Assembly: GCF_012034935.1 (NCBI RefSeq)
Contig: NZ_JAATEN010000012.1
Location: 1-64,000 of the forward strand
Length of the DNA stretch: 64,000 nt
Origin: Streptomyces zingiberis
Lineage (GTDB): Bacteria; Actinomycetota; Actinomycetes; Streptomycetales; Streptomycetaceae
Direction: 5' to 3'
Part shown: positions 35,051 to 42,924 of the stretch, in pieces
Layout of the letters: each line of letters starts with the position of its first letter
Position numbering within the stretch: position 1 is the stretch's first letter
Made by a program: the position numbers and the translations under genes
Notes under the pieces: generated by a model
Databases searched by the model: none
What the model saw: the letters and a program-made list of their open reading frames with translations, nothing else
What the model was told of the DNA's origin: nothing

Positions 35051-35082
35051 GAGGGCCGGGCGGCGCCGACCGCCCGGCCCTC
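35051..35082. terminator. Terminator after the subtilase gene
   Basis: GAGGGCCGGGCGG (35051-35063) pairs with CCGCCCGGCCCTC (35070-35082): 13-bp perfect stem, 6-nt loop. Confidence 0.75.
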
Positions 35083-35207
35083 CGGCATGCCCGGCCCCGG
35101 GGCCCCCGGGCCCTCCGGGAGAAGGCGATGCCCCCGCCCGCCCCGGCGAGTCGGCGGAGGGACCGGAATTGGCGGAAACCGGCCGGGACGGTTGCGTCGG
35201 CCGAGGT

Positions 35208-35238
35208 GATCGAGGCGGTTGAGCTGATCGGGCTGATC
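35208..35238. other. GATC triplet in an intergenic region
   Basis: Three GATC sites in 31 nt (35208, 35226, 35235), the last two within a 9-bp direct repeat CTGATCGGG. This lies between the subtilase and DnaQ-type genes. Confidence 0.5.
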
Positions 35239-35501
35239 GGGTCGGCCGGGCCCGGCCGAGTGGGTGAGCAGGCCGGTCCGGGCGCGGCTCCGTCACGGCG
35301 CCCGCCGGCGGCGGAGGGCCGCCCCGCCGACCGAACGGTGACCGGCCTCGGCCCCTCCCCCGGACTGACGGCCGCTCAGCGGCGCCACCGGATCCGCGGA
35401 TCCACCGCCCCCGGATGTTCGCGCCACTCGCCCGGCGCGGAGCGGGTCCGGGCACGGGGTGTGGGCGGGGATGTCGGCGGCTCCCCGTATTCTCGGTGAC
35501 C

Positions 35502-36530
35502 ATGCTCGAAGACCGCACGGCGGCACCGCCCTTCATCGGGCGTCAGTCCGCCCCGCCGCCCCCGACCCCCTGGCCCGAGGCGTACCCGCGGGGCTACGCC
35601 GTGGTCGACGTGGAGACCACCGGGCTCGCCCGGCACGACCGCGTCATCTCGGCCGCCGTCTACCGGCTCGACGCCCGCGGTGAGGTGGAGGACCACTGGT
35701 ACACCCTCGTCAACCCGGAGCGCGATCCGGGCCCGGTGTGGATCCACGGCCTGACCAGCGCCGACCTCGCGGACGCCCCGCGCTTCGCGGAGGTGGCGCA
35801 GGAGCTCTCGGCCCGGCTGGCGGAGCGGGTGCTCGTCGCGCACAACGCCGTGTTCGACTGGTCGATGCTGGCCCGGGAGTACGCCCGGGCCGGGGCCGCC
35901 CCGCCGGTGCGCCAGCGGTTGTGCACCATCGCGCTCACCAAGGAGCTGGGGCTGCCGCTCCCCAACCACAAGCTGGAGTCGCTCGCCGCGCACTACGGCG
36001 TGGAACAGCGCCGGGCCCACCACGCCCTGGACGACGCCCGGGTGCTCGCCGAGGCGTTCCGCCCCAGCCTGCACCTGGCGGCGTCGAGCGGTGTCGCGCT
36101 GCCGCTGCACCAGTGCCGTCCCCTCACCGAGTGGCACGACGCCCCCGCCCCCGCCGGCCCCCGCGGAGGGTACCGCCCGCACCGGCGCAGCCGCCGGCTG
36201 CCGGCCTGCCCGTATCCGAACCCCGGCCGGTACCGGCCGGGCGCCCCGCTGGTGCAGGGGATGCGGGTCGCCTTCTCCGGTGACACCTCCGTCGACCGGG
36301 AACTGCTGGAGGACCGCACGGTCGAGGCCGGGCTCCATGTCTCCGGCAGTGTCTCGCGGCTCACGAGTCTGCTGGTGACCAACGACCCGGAGGCCGGGAC
36401 CGGCAAGGCGGTGCGGGCCCGGACGGTGGGCACCCCGATGGTCGACGAGGGCGCCTTCCTCCAGCTGCTGGGCGGGGTGGTGGCGCAGTCCGGCGGCGGG
36501 ACCCCGCCGCCGTGCGGTGATTTCGGGTGA
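35502..36530 (+). CDS. DnaQ-like 3'-5' exonuclease with C-terminal BRCT domain
   Basis: A 342-residue DEDDh exonuclease. ExoI motif VVDVETTGL holds Asp36 and Glu38; ExoII is HNAVFDWSM; ExoIII is HHALDDARVLAE (His/Asp). After a Pro/Arg-rich linker (about 210-245), residues 250-325 form a BRCT domain (GMRVAFSGDTSVDRELLEDRTVEAGL, SLLVTNDPEAGTGKAVRARTVGTPMVDE). This exonuclease-BRCT combination is a known actinobacterial form, likely for DNA repair or replication proofreading outside the core polymerase. A TATTCT box sits 8 nt before the ATG, with no clear ribosome site, suggesting a very short leader. Confidence 0.9.
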   Translation: MLEDRTAAPPFIGRQSAPPPPTPWPEAYPRGYAVVDVETTGLARHDRVISAAVYRLDARGEVEDHWYTLVNPERDPGPVWIHGLTSADLADAPRFAEVAQELSARLAERVLVAHNAVFDWSMLAREYARAGAAPPVRQRLCTIALTKELGLPLPNHKLESLAAHYGVEQRRAHHALDDARVLAEAFRPSLHLAASSGVALPLHQCRPLTEWHDAPAPAGPRGGYRPHRRSRRLPACPYPNPGRYRPGAPLVQGMRVAFSGDTSVDRELLEDRTVEAGLHVSGSVSRLTSLLVTNDPEAGTGKAVRARTVGTPMVDEGAFLQLLGGVVAQSGGGTPPPCGDFG

Positions 36531-36593
36531 ACCGGGGGCGACGCGCCCGTCGCGCGCCCTCTTCCCGCGCCGTGCGCCCGCAGGCTGAGCCGC

Positions 36594-36830
36594 ATGCCCC
36601 GATGCGAGGTTTGCGGAAACGACTACGCGATGAGTTTCGAGGTGCGCGTCCAGAGCGGTGACGTGCACGTCTTCGACTGCTTCTCCTGCGCCATCCACCG
36701 GATGGCACCGATCTGCGAGCACTGCGACGCGCGCGTCATCGGCCAGGGTATGGAGGCGGGCGGCAGCTTCTTCTGCGGGGCGCACTGTGCCCGCGCGGAG
36801 GGGAAGGTGGGACTGGTGGACCACGTCTGA
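36594..36830 (+). CDS. Small zinc-ribbon-like protein
   Basis: A 78-residue protein with three CxxC-type pairs: CEVCGND at the start, CFSCAIH in the middle and CEHCDAR, plus CGAHC near the end. This spacing fits two zinc sites in a Prok-RING/treble-clef fold. Conserved hypothetical in actinobacteria, cytoplasmic, possibly DNA- or protein-binding. It follows the DnaQ-BRCT gene by 63 nt on the same strand and may share its transcript. No enzymatic residues are evident. Confidence 0.82.
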   Translation: MPRCEVCGNDYAMSFEVRVQSGDVHVFDCFSCAIHRMAPICEHCDARVIGQGMEAGGSFFCGAHCARAEGKVGLVDHV

Positions 36831-37000
36831 GCCGGCCTGCCGGGCGCCGGTCCCCTGGCGCCCCGGGCCGGAGGGGCCGCCCGGCGCCCGCCTCCTACAG
36901 CCGCCCACCGCCGCCCACCGCCGCCCCCGGCCACCCACGACCGCGCCCCTGACCGCCCCCGGCGGCCCGGGGCCGTCCGGCCGGGAGGTACCGTCATGGG

Positions 37001-37789
37001 GTGTACCGCTTCCTGTTGACCCGGCAGTGGGTGAGCCTCACCCTCGTGGCGCTGCTCCTGATCCCCGTGATGGTGCGGCTGGGTTTCTGGCAGCTCCACC
37101 GGCACGAGGCCCGGGTCGCGCACAACACGCTGGTCGAGCGGAACCTCTCGGCCGAACCGGTCCCCGTGACCTCCCTCACCGCACCGGGGCACCGGGTGGA
37201 GAAGGACGACTACTGGCGGAGCGTGACGGCCACCGGCACCTTCGACACCGCGGACGAGGTCGTGATCCGGCAGCGCACCGCGCCGGACGGCGACCGCATC
37301 GGCTACTTCGTCCTCACCCCGTTCCTCCTCGACGACGGCCGCGCCGTCCTCGTCAACCGCGGCTGGATCCGCGGGGGCAACGATCTCCACGCCTTCCCCG
37401 AGGCCCCGGCCCCGCCCGCCGGCCAGGTCACCGTCACCGGCCGGCTCATGGGCGACGAGACCACCGAGGCCAGCGGCATCAAGGACAAGCAGGGGCTGCC
37501 GGAGCGGCAGTACATGCTGATCAACAGCGCCCAGCAGGCCGAACGGCTGGACCGCCGCGTGCTGGGCGGCTACGTCGAGCTGGTGGAGCCGGCCGCGGAG
37601 AGCCCGGCGCCGGTCCCAGCGCCGGACCACGACTCCATCGGCGTGAACATGGCCTACGCCGTGCAGTGGTGGCTGTTCGCCGCCGGGGTCCCGGTCGGCT
37701 GGGTGGTCCTGCTCCGCCGCGAGCTGGCCGACCGGCGCCGCGGGGTGGCCGTCGCGGAGCGGGACGAAGCGGTGCCCGTCCCCTCCTGA
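37001..37789 (+). CDS. SURF1-family protein
   Basis: A 262-residue SURF1 homologue, a cytochrome c oxidase assembly factor. An N-terminal helix (WVSLTLVALLLIPVMVRLGFWQLHRHE, carrying the signature LGxWQ-x-R-like), a periplasmic domain (DDYWRSVTATGTFD, VVIRQRTAPDGDRIGYFVLTPFLL, VLVNRGWI) and a C-terminal helix (YAVQWWLFAAGVPVGWVVLL) give the expected two-helix topology. The conserved NxxYAxQWW is present. GTG 37001 follows GGGAGG. No cox genes are adjacent. Confidence 0.93.
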   Translation: MYRFLLTRQWVSLTLVALLLIPVMVRLGFWQLHRHEARVAHNTLVERNLSAEPVPVTSLTAPGHRVEKDDYWRSVTATGTFDTADEVVIRQRTAPDGDRIGYFVLTPFLLDDGRAVLVNRGWIRGGNDLHAFPEAPAPPAGQVTVTGRLMGDETTEASGIKDKQGLPERQYMLINSAQQAERLDRRVLGGYVELVEPAAESPAPVPAPDHDSIGVNMAYAVQWWLFAAGVPVGWVVLLRRELADRRRGVAVAERDEAVPVPS

Positions 37790-37918
37790 CCCGCGCCCCG
37801 GGCCCTGATCGCTCCGGCCTGTCTCCCCGCACCGGTCTCCGCCGGACGCCCCCGCGTCCGCGCCCGCCGCCGGGGTAGGCAGGAAGCAGACCGCGGAGCC
37901 CGCCGGGCCCGCGGCGGA

Positions 37919-37957
37919 CGGGATCGGGAAACGGGATCGGGAAACGGGATCGGGGAA
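37919..37957 (+). repeat. 13-bp tandem repeat, three copies
   Basis: CGGGATCGGGAAA at 37919 and 37932, with a third unit CGGGATCGGGGAA at 37945, ending 6 nt before the GTG start of the GH15 gene; the last unit supplies its GGGGAAG ribosome site. Each unit also carries a GATC. Confidence 0.9.
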
Positions 37958-37963
37958 GCGAAC

Positions 37964-39790
37964 GTGCCGGGACGCATCGAGGACTACGCCCTCATCGGGG
38001 ACCTCCAGACGGCCGCCCTCGTCGGCCTCGACGGCTCCATCGACTGGCTCTGCCTGCCCCGCTTCGACTCGGGCGCCTGCTTCGCCGCGCTCCTGGGCGA
38101 CGAGGGGAACGGCCACTGGCGGCTCGCGCCCCGGGCCGCCGAGCGCGGCGCCGCCCGCGTCTCGCGCTCCTACCGCGGGGAGAGCCTCGTCCTGGACACC
38201 GTCTGGGAGACCCCAGAGGGCAGCGTGCGCGTCACCGACTTCATGCCGCAGCGCGACCGCGCCCCGGACGTGGTGCGCATCGTGGAAGGTCTCTCCGGCC
38301 GGGTGGACATGCGCACGGACATCCGGCTCCGCTTCGACTTCGGTGGCATCGTGCCCTGGGAGCGCCGGGAGGACGGCCACCACATCGCCGTCGCCGGCCC
38401 GGACTCCGTGTGGCTGCGCGGCGAGGGCGTCCGGTGGGCCCGGGCCGGGGCGGAGGGGGACCCGATCACCCGGGCCGACTTCACCGTCGCCGCCGGCGAG
38501 CGCGTCGCCTCCGTGCTGACCTGGCACCCCTCCCACGAGCCGCGGCCGCGCGCGATCGACCCCTATGAGGCGCTGGCCCACTCCGTGGCCGACTGGCAGG
38601 AGTGGGCCGCCCGCTGCACCTACCGGGGCCCGTGGCGCCAGGCCGTGCTCCGTTCCCTGATCACCCTGAAGGCGCTCACCTACGCCCCGACCGGCGGGAT
38701 CGTCGCGGCCACCACCACCTCCCTCCCCGAGGAGATCGGCGGGGTACGCAACTGGGACTACCGCTACTGCTGGCTGCGGGACGCCGCGCTCACGCTGAAC
38801 GCCCTGGTCAGCGGCGGTTACCTGGCCGAGGCCGCGGCCTGGCGGGACTGGCTGCTGCGCGCCGTCGCCGGCTCCCCCGGCGATCTCCAGATCATGTACG
38901 GGATAGCGGGAGAGCGGCGGCTCACCGAGTTCGAGGCGCCCTGGCTCAAGGGGTACGAGGGCTCGCAGCCGGTGCGGATCGGCAACGCCGCCGTGGAGCA
39001 GCTCCAGCTCGACGTCTACGGGCAGGTGCTGGACACCCTGCACGTGGCCCGCCGTCGCGGTCTGCCCCAGGAGGAGGACGCCTGGGAGTTCCAGCGGGCG
39101 CTGATGGACTTCCTGGAGGGCGGCGGCTGGCGTGAGCCGGACGAGGGGCTGTGGGAGGTGCGCGGCCCGCGCCGCCACTTCGTCCACTCCAAGGTGATGG
39201 CCTGGACCGCGGCCGACCGGGCGGTGCGGACCGTGGCGGCGCACCCGGAGCTGCCCGGGGACACGGCGCGCTGGCGGGCCATGCGGGCGGAGGTGCACCG
39301 TGAGGTCTGCGAGAACGGCTACGACCCCGACCGCAACACCTTCACCCAGTACTACGGCTCGCGCGGGCTGGACGCGGCCACCCTGCTGATCCCGGAGACC
39401 GGGTTCCTGCCGGCCTCCGACCCGCGCGTGGTGGGCACGGTGGACGCGGTCCGCCGCGAACTGGACCACGGCGGCCTGATCCGCCGCTACGACCCCGGCT
39501 ACGGGGAGGACGGGCTGCCGGGCGGCGAGGGCGCGTTCCTCGTCTGCTCCTTCTGGCTGGCCGACGCGCTGCTGGCCACCGGGCGCCGGGCCGAGGCCCG
39601 GGACCTCTTCGAGCGGCTGCTGGACCTCCGCAGCGACCTCGGCCTGCTGGCCGAGCAGTGGGACCCGGTGGCCGGCCGTCAACTCGGCAACTACCCGCAG
39701 GCGTTCAGCCATGTGGGTCTGGTGAACACGGCCCTGGCCCTGTCCGCGCGGGACGGCGAGGCCCCACGGGGCGGGGACGGGGGATCGTAG
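37964..39790 (+). CDS. Glycoside hydrolase family 15 protein
   Basis: A 608-residue GH15-type hydrolase of the glucoamylase/trehalase-like actinobacterial group. The N-terminal domain starts MPGRIEDYALIGDLQTAALVGLDGSIDWLCLPRFDS. The (alpha/alpha)6 catalytic barrel spans about 240-600 and contains VRNWDYRYCWLRDAALTLNAL, whose Arg-Asp pair lines the subsite, a possible acid Glu in the EDAWEFQRALMDFL region, and the late LLAEQWDPVAG segment with the usual base Glu. No signal peptide: it acts in the cytoplasm, probably on trehalose or maltooligosaccharides. GTG start behind the third unit of a tandem repeat. Confidence 0.9.
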   Translation: MPGRIEDYALIGDLQTAALVGLDGSIDWLCLPRFDSGACFAALLGDEGNGHWRLAPRAAERGAARVSRSYRGESLVLDTVWETPEGSVRVTDFMPQRDRAPDVVRIVEGLSGRVDMRTDIRLRFDFGGIVPWERREDGHHIAVAGPDSVWLRGEGVRWARAGAEGDPITRADFTVAAGERVASVLTWHPSHEPRPRAIDPYEALAHSVADWQEWAARCTYRGPWRQAVLRSLITLKALTYAPTGGIVAATTTSLPEEIGGVRNWDYRYCWLRDAALTLNALVSGGYLAEAAAWRDWLLRAVAGSPGDLQIMYGIAGERRLTEFEAPWLKGYEGSQPVRIGNAAVEQLQLDVYGQVLDTLHVARRRGLPQEEDAWEFQRALMDFLEGGGWREPDEGLWEVRGPRRHFVHSKVMAWTAADRAVRTVAAHPELPGDTARWRAMRAEVHREVCENGYDPDRNTFTQYYGSRGLDAATLLIPETGFLPASDPRVVGTVDAVRRELDHGGLIRRYDPGYGEDGLPGGEGAFLVCSFWLADALLATGRRAEARDLFERLLDLRSDLGLLAEQWDPVAGRQLGNYPQAFSHVGLVNTALALSARDGEAPRGGDGGS

Positions 39791-39914
39791 CGCCGGGAGG
39801 GTGCAGGGCCGGCGGTCCCGGAAGGGGCGGGCGTCACAGCGCCGGGGCGGACGCCCGCACCGCCGGAAGGGGTGCGGAAGTACACCACCGGGGCGGGTGG
39901 GGGACGATAGGGCC

Positions 39915-40670
39915 ATGGATCTTGGATTGAACGACCGTGTGTACGTCGTCACCGGCGGCTCCCGGGGCCTCGGCCTCGCCACCGCCCGCGAACTCGTCGC
40001 CGAGGGCGCGCGGGTCGTGCTCGGCTCGCGGGACGGCCGGGCCGTCGCCGACGCCGCCGCCGGGCTGGGCCCGAACGCGGTGGGGGTCGCGGCGGACAAC
40101 GCGGACCCGGAGGCCGCGGCCCGGCTGATCGCCACCGCCCGCGAGCGCTTCGGCCGCTTCGACGGGGTGCTGGTGAGCGTCGGCGGGCCGCCGGCCGGTT
40201 CCGGGGTGGACAACACCGATGAGCAGTGGCGGTCCGCGTTCGAGTCCGTCTTCCTCGGCGCCGTACGGCTGGCCCGGACGGCGGCGGCGGAGCTGGGCGA
40301 GGGCGGCGTGATCGGGCTGGTGCTCTCCGGCTCCGTGCACGAACCGATCCCGGGGCTGGCCATCTCCAACGGGCTCCGCCCGGGGCTGGCCGGGTTCGCC
40401 AAGTCCCTCTCCGTGGAGCTGGGACCGCGCGGCATCCGGGTCCTCGGGCTGCTTCCCTCGCGGATCGGCACCGACCGGATCCGCGAGCTCGACGCCCTCT
40501 CCGGCGACCCCGAGGCGGCCCGGGCCCGCAACGAGGCCGCGATCCCGCTCGGCCGCTACGGCGCCCCGGAGGAGTTCGGCCGGGTGGCGGCCTTCCTCCT
40601 CTCCCCCGCCGCCTCCTACGTCACCGGGGTGATGATCCCGGTGGACGGCGGCTTCCGGCGCGGTTTCTGA
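39915..40670 (+). CDS. Atypical short-chain dehydrogenase/reductase
   Basis: A 251-residue SDR-fold protein with a classical cofactor loop (TGGSRGLGLATA) and NNAG counterpart SVGGPPAG. The active site is unusual: the Ser region is present (LVLSGSVHE), but the YxxxK segment is replaced by SNGLRPGLAGFAK, with Ser and Arg where FabG in this window (NYAASKAGLVGFARS) has Tyr and Lys. The C-terminal YVTGVMIPVDGGFRRGF is normal. It may bind NAD(P) without standard oxidoreductase chemistry, or use another residue. A related SDR group sharing this feature exists in other bacteria. ATG at 39915. Confidence 0.87.
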   Translation: MDLGLNDRVYVVTGGSRGLGLATARELVAEGARVVLGSRDGRAVADAAAGLGPNAVGVAADNADPEAAARLIATARERFGRFDGVLVSVGGPPAGSGVDNTDEQWRSAFESVFLGAVRLARTAAAELGEGGVIGLVLSGSVHEPIPGLAISNGLRPGLAGFAKSLSVELGPRGIRVLGLLPSRIGTDRIRELDALSGDPEAARARNEAAIPLGRYGAPEEFGRVAAFLLSPAASYVTGVMIPVDGGFRRGF

Positions 40671-40880
40671 ACCGGTCCGCCCGCGCCGGAAGCCGCGGGG
40701 AGGGCGGGTGACCGGCGCCGGGCAGGGCCCCGTGGCCCGGGCGCCGGAACGGGGGTGCCCGCCCCGCCGGTGAGGCCGGGCGCCCGACCGTCCGTCCGGC
40801 GGGATCGGCCACCGGGGTGGCCGGATCTCCCGCGCACGCGGCGGGCCCGGGCCGGGCGGTCCCGGCGCACGGGGGACGGT

Positions 40881-40919
40881 CCGTGCGGGGGGCCCGTGCG
40901 GGGAGTCCGTGCGGGGGGT
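40881..40919 (+). repeat. 13-bp tandem repeat, three copies
   Basis: CCGTGCGGGGGGC, CCGTGCGGGGAGT and CCGTGCGGGGGGT at 40881, 40894 and 40907, in the spacer between the SDR and enoyl-CoA hydratase genes. Confidence 0.8.
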
Positions 40920-41033
40920 GGATCCCGCCGGACGGAGCCCGCACCGGCCCGCCGGGCTCAGCTCGCCCCGCGCCCGGCCGCGCACGCCGTCCCGGCCCCG
41001 CAGGGGAAGCCCCGCCACGACGCGGCGGACCGG

Positions 41034-41069
41034 TCCCGTACGGCCACCGGGGCAGGTGGCCGTACGGGA
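41034..41069. terminator. Perfect-stem terminator between convergent genes
   Basis: A 15-bp perfect stem (41034-41048 with 41055-41069; core CCCGTACGGCCACC) and 6-nt loop, downstream of the SDR gene. Confidence 0.8.
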
Positions 41070-41114
41070 TGCGCGGGGCGGCGGGGCGGGACCGTGGCCT
41101 CAGGGCGGTGGCGC

Positions 41115-41162
41115 GGCGGCACGGGACGGGAGCGGCCAAGGCGGCTCCCGTCCCGTGCCGCC
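41115..41162. terminator. 19-bp perfect-stem terminator touching the echA stop
   Basis: GGCGGCACGGGACGGGAGC (41115-41133) pairs perfectly with 41144-41162, loop 10 nt. The stem abuts the hydratase stop codon (41163) on the minus strand. Confidence 0.85.
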
Positions 41163-41945
41163 TCAGTCCGTCAGGCCCGCCAGGTCGCGCAGGCGGCGGC
41201 CCTGCGCGGCGCGCTCCGCCGCGAGCTGCTCCTCCAGGGTGCGGCCCGCGGCCCCGCGCAGCAGCGCCTTGGTCTCGATCACGGCGTCCCGCGGCGCGGC
41301 CAGCACCGCCGCCGCCAGATCGCGGGCCGCGGCGTCCAGTTCGGCGGCGGGGACCACGAGATTGGCGAGCCCGGTGCGCTCGGCCTCCTCGGCGTGCACA
41401 TACCGCCCGGTGACGCAGATCTCCAGGGCCCGGGCGTAGCCGACGAGGCCGACGAGCGGGTGGGTACCGGTGAGGTCCGGCACCAGCCCCAGGCTCGTCT
41501 CGCGCATGGCGAACCGTGCGTCGTCGGCACAGATCCGCAGGTCACAGGCGAGGGCGAGCTGGAAGCCGGCACCGATGGCGTGCCCCTGCACGGCGGCGAC
41601 GCTCAGCAGGTCGTTCCGGCGCAGCCAGGTGAACGCCTCCTGGAAGGAGGCGATGGCGGCGTCCCCGGCGTCCGCACGGGCCGCGAACTCCCTGAAGGAG
41701 GGCTCACCCTCGAACCCCTCCGGGGTGAAGGCGCGCCGGTCCAGGCCCGCCGAGAAGGAGGGGCCCTCACCGCGCACCAGGACGACCCGGACGCTGCCCG
41801 GCAGGATGCGCCCGGCCTCGGCCAGGGCCCGCCACAGGGCGAAGTCCTGGGCGTTGCGCTTGCCGGGACGGGTGAGGGTCAGGGTGGCGACGGAACCCTC
41901 GTCGTCGAGGGCGAGCCGTACGCCGTCCCGGTCCAGCAGGGTCAT
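41163..41945 (-). CDS. Enoyl-CoA hydratase/isomerase family protein
   Basis: A 260-residue crotonase-fold protein. The oxyanion-hole region reads SFSAGLDRRAF and AVQGHAIGAGFQLALACDLRI; the latter is the conserved Gly-rich helix start. FAMRETSLGLVPDLTG provides one Glu at the usual place and an Asp in place of the second catalytic Glu seen in true hydratases, so isomerase or another crotonase reaction is possible. Beta-oxidation role is inferred. No neighbouring fatty-acid genes. ATG 41945. A TTACTG-CA-CAGTAA palindrome sits about 100 nt upstream. Confidence 0.87.
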   Translation of the reverse strand: MTLLDRDGVRLALDDEGSVATLTLTRPGKRNAQDFALWRALAEAGRILPGSVRVVLVRGEGPSFSAGLDRRAFTPEGFEGEPSFREFAARADAGDAAIASFQEAFTWLRRNDLLSVAAVQGHAIGAGFQLALACDLRICADDARFAMRETSLGLVPDLTGTHPLVGLVGYARALEICVTGRYVHAEEAERTGLANLVVPAAELDAAARDLAAAVLAAPRDAVIETKALLRGAAGRTLEEQLAAERAAQGRRLRDLAGLTD

Positions 41946-42044
41946 GGGTGCCTCCGGAGTGGGCCGCAGTGATTCGGCGGGCCCGTCCGGCGGCCGGGCC
42001 ACGCCCGGGGGCGCGGCGGTACGGCGGCCGGGTGGGCCACAGGA

Positions 42045-42058
42045 TTACTGCACAGTAA
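42045..42058. promoter_or_regulatory. TTACTG-CA-CAGTAA palindrome upstream of the hydratase gene
   Basis: Six-nt perfect arms around a CA centre in a GC-rich spacer, about 100 nt upstream of the hydratase start and next to the gbn terminator. It is AT-rich compared with the surroundings and could be an operator or the promoter -10 region. Confidence 0.4.
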
Positions 42059-42091
42059 CCACCCGGTCGGCCATCGGGGCCACCGGGTGGT
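42058..42091 (-). terminator. Terminator after gbn
   Basis: ACCACCCGGT (42058-42067) pairs with ACCGGGTGGT (42082-42091), 10 bp, about 48 nt past the gbn stop on the minus strand. Confidence 0.6.
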
Positions 42092-42138
42092 CACGAGCCC
42101 TTCCCAGGGGAGCGGCGCTCCCGAACGGGACGGAGGTG

Positions 42139-42357
42139 TCAGGCCGGGGCCTTCTTGCCGCGCGTGGCCCCGCCTCGGCCGCGCAGGGTCACCCCCGACT
42201 CACTGAGCATCCGGTGGACGAAGCCGTAGGAGCGGCCGGTTTCCTCGGCCAGCGCCCGGATGCTCGCACCGGAGTCGTACTTCTTCTTCAGGTCAGCCGC
42301 GAGCTTCTCGCGCGCGGAGCCGGTCACCCGGCTGCCCTTCTTCAGAGTCTCGGCCAC
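42139..42357 (-). CDS. gbn: Gbn-type GATC-binding nucleoid-associated protein
   Basis: A 72-residue basic DNA-binding protein. It begins VAETLKKGSRVTGSAREKLAADLKKKYD (helical, Lys-rich) followed by an HTH: GASIRALAEETGRSYGFVHRML with recognition helix SYGFVHRML, and a C-terminal GRGGATRGKK tail. From memory it corresponds to SCO1839/Gbn, described in S. coelicolor as a nucleoid-associated protein recognising GATC, affecting development and antibiotic timing. The GTG at 42357 has AGGAGG upstream and gives the conserved length; in-frame codons upstream are not conserved. A GATC lies about 40 nt before the start and four more are clustered at 42645-42701. Confidence 0.88.
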   Translation of the reverse strand: MAETLKKGSRVTGSAREKLAADLKKKYDSGASIRALAEETGRSYGFVHRMLSESGVTLRGRGGATRGKKAPA

Positions 42358-42644
42358 CCGTGCCTCCTCAGGGGAAGTGCCCTCTGGACTTCTCATGATC
42401 ACCCCTACCGGGCTTCCTGGCCACCCGTTCGGCAAGGTCCACCCGACATCCTTGGCCCCGGTACGCGGTACCGAAATGCCCGGAACGGCGAAATCCGTAT
42501 TCCGTTTTCTCCCGCGTTCTCCAGCCTGGGGGACGAAGAGGCAGGTCAGAGCCGATGGGCGGGGCAGCGTGCCGGAGCTGTCACGGGGCCCGGCGCGCGG
42601 GAGCGAGACGCACCGGGGTACGACACCGACTCACACAGATGATG

Positions 42645-42701
42645 GATCAGCTGTAGACCGAATGATCCAATCCCAGGCCGATCAAGGGACGGGGCGGGAT
42701 C
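42645..42701. other. Cluster of four GATC sites, 16-19 bp apart
   Basis: GATC at 42645, 42664, 42680 and 42698 (spacings 19, 16, 18), in an AT-richer patch of the spacer between gbn and the ABC-F gene. With Gbn encoded next door these are plausible binding sites. Confidence 0.6.
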
Positions 42702-42850
42702 GACCCACGGGCGGCGAACGGGCATCGGGAACAGGCATCCGGGCAGGGGGCGCGTCCCGGGCGGAGGGCGGGGCGCCGGGTTCCGTCCCCCGCCCGGCGT
42801 GCGGTCCCCCGCCGTCCGCACGCCGTCCCGGGCCCCACCGCACGCGGCGG

Positions 42851-42890
42851 CGGGGCCCGTTCCCGGGCGGTGTGCCGGGGACGGGCCCCG
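42851..42890 (-). terminator. Terminator after the ABC-F gene
   Basis: CGGGGCCCGT (42851-42860) pairs perfectly with ACGGGCCCCG (42881-42890), extended by a further four base pairs (one wobble), 35 nt beyond the ABC-F stop. Confidence 0.8.
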
Positions 42891-42924
42891 GGCGAGCGGC
42901 GGGGCGGTGCGGGCCGGGCAGCCG

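Noticed and set aside
36623-40531. A 1302-codon minus-strand frame over the SURF1-GH15-SDR stretch
   Set aside because: Antisense to four recognised genes with family motifs; composition is typical shadow sequence.
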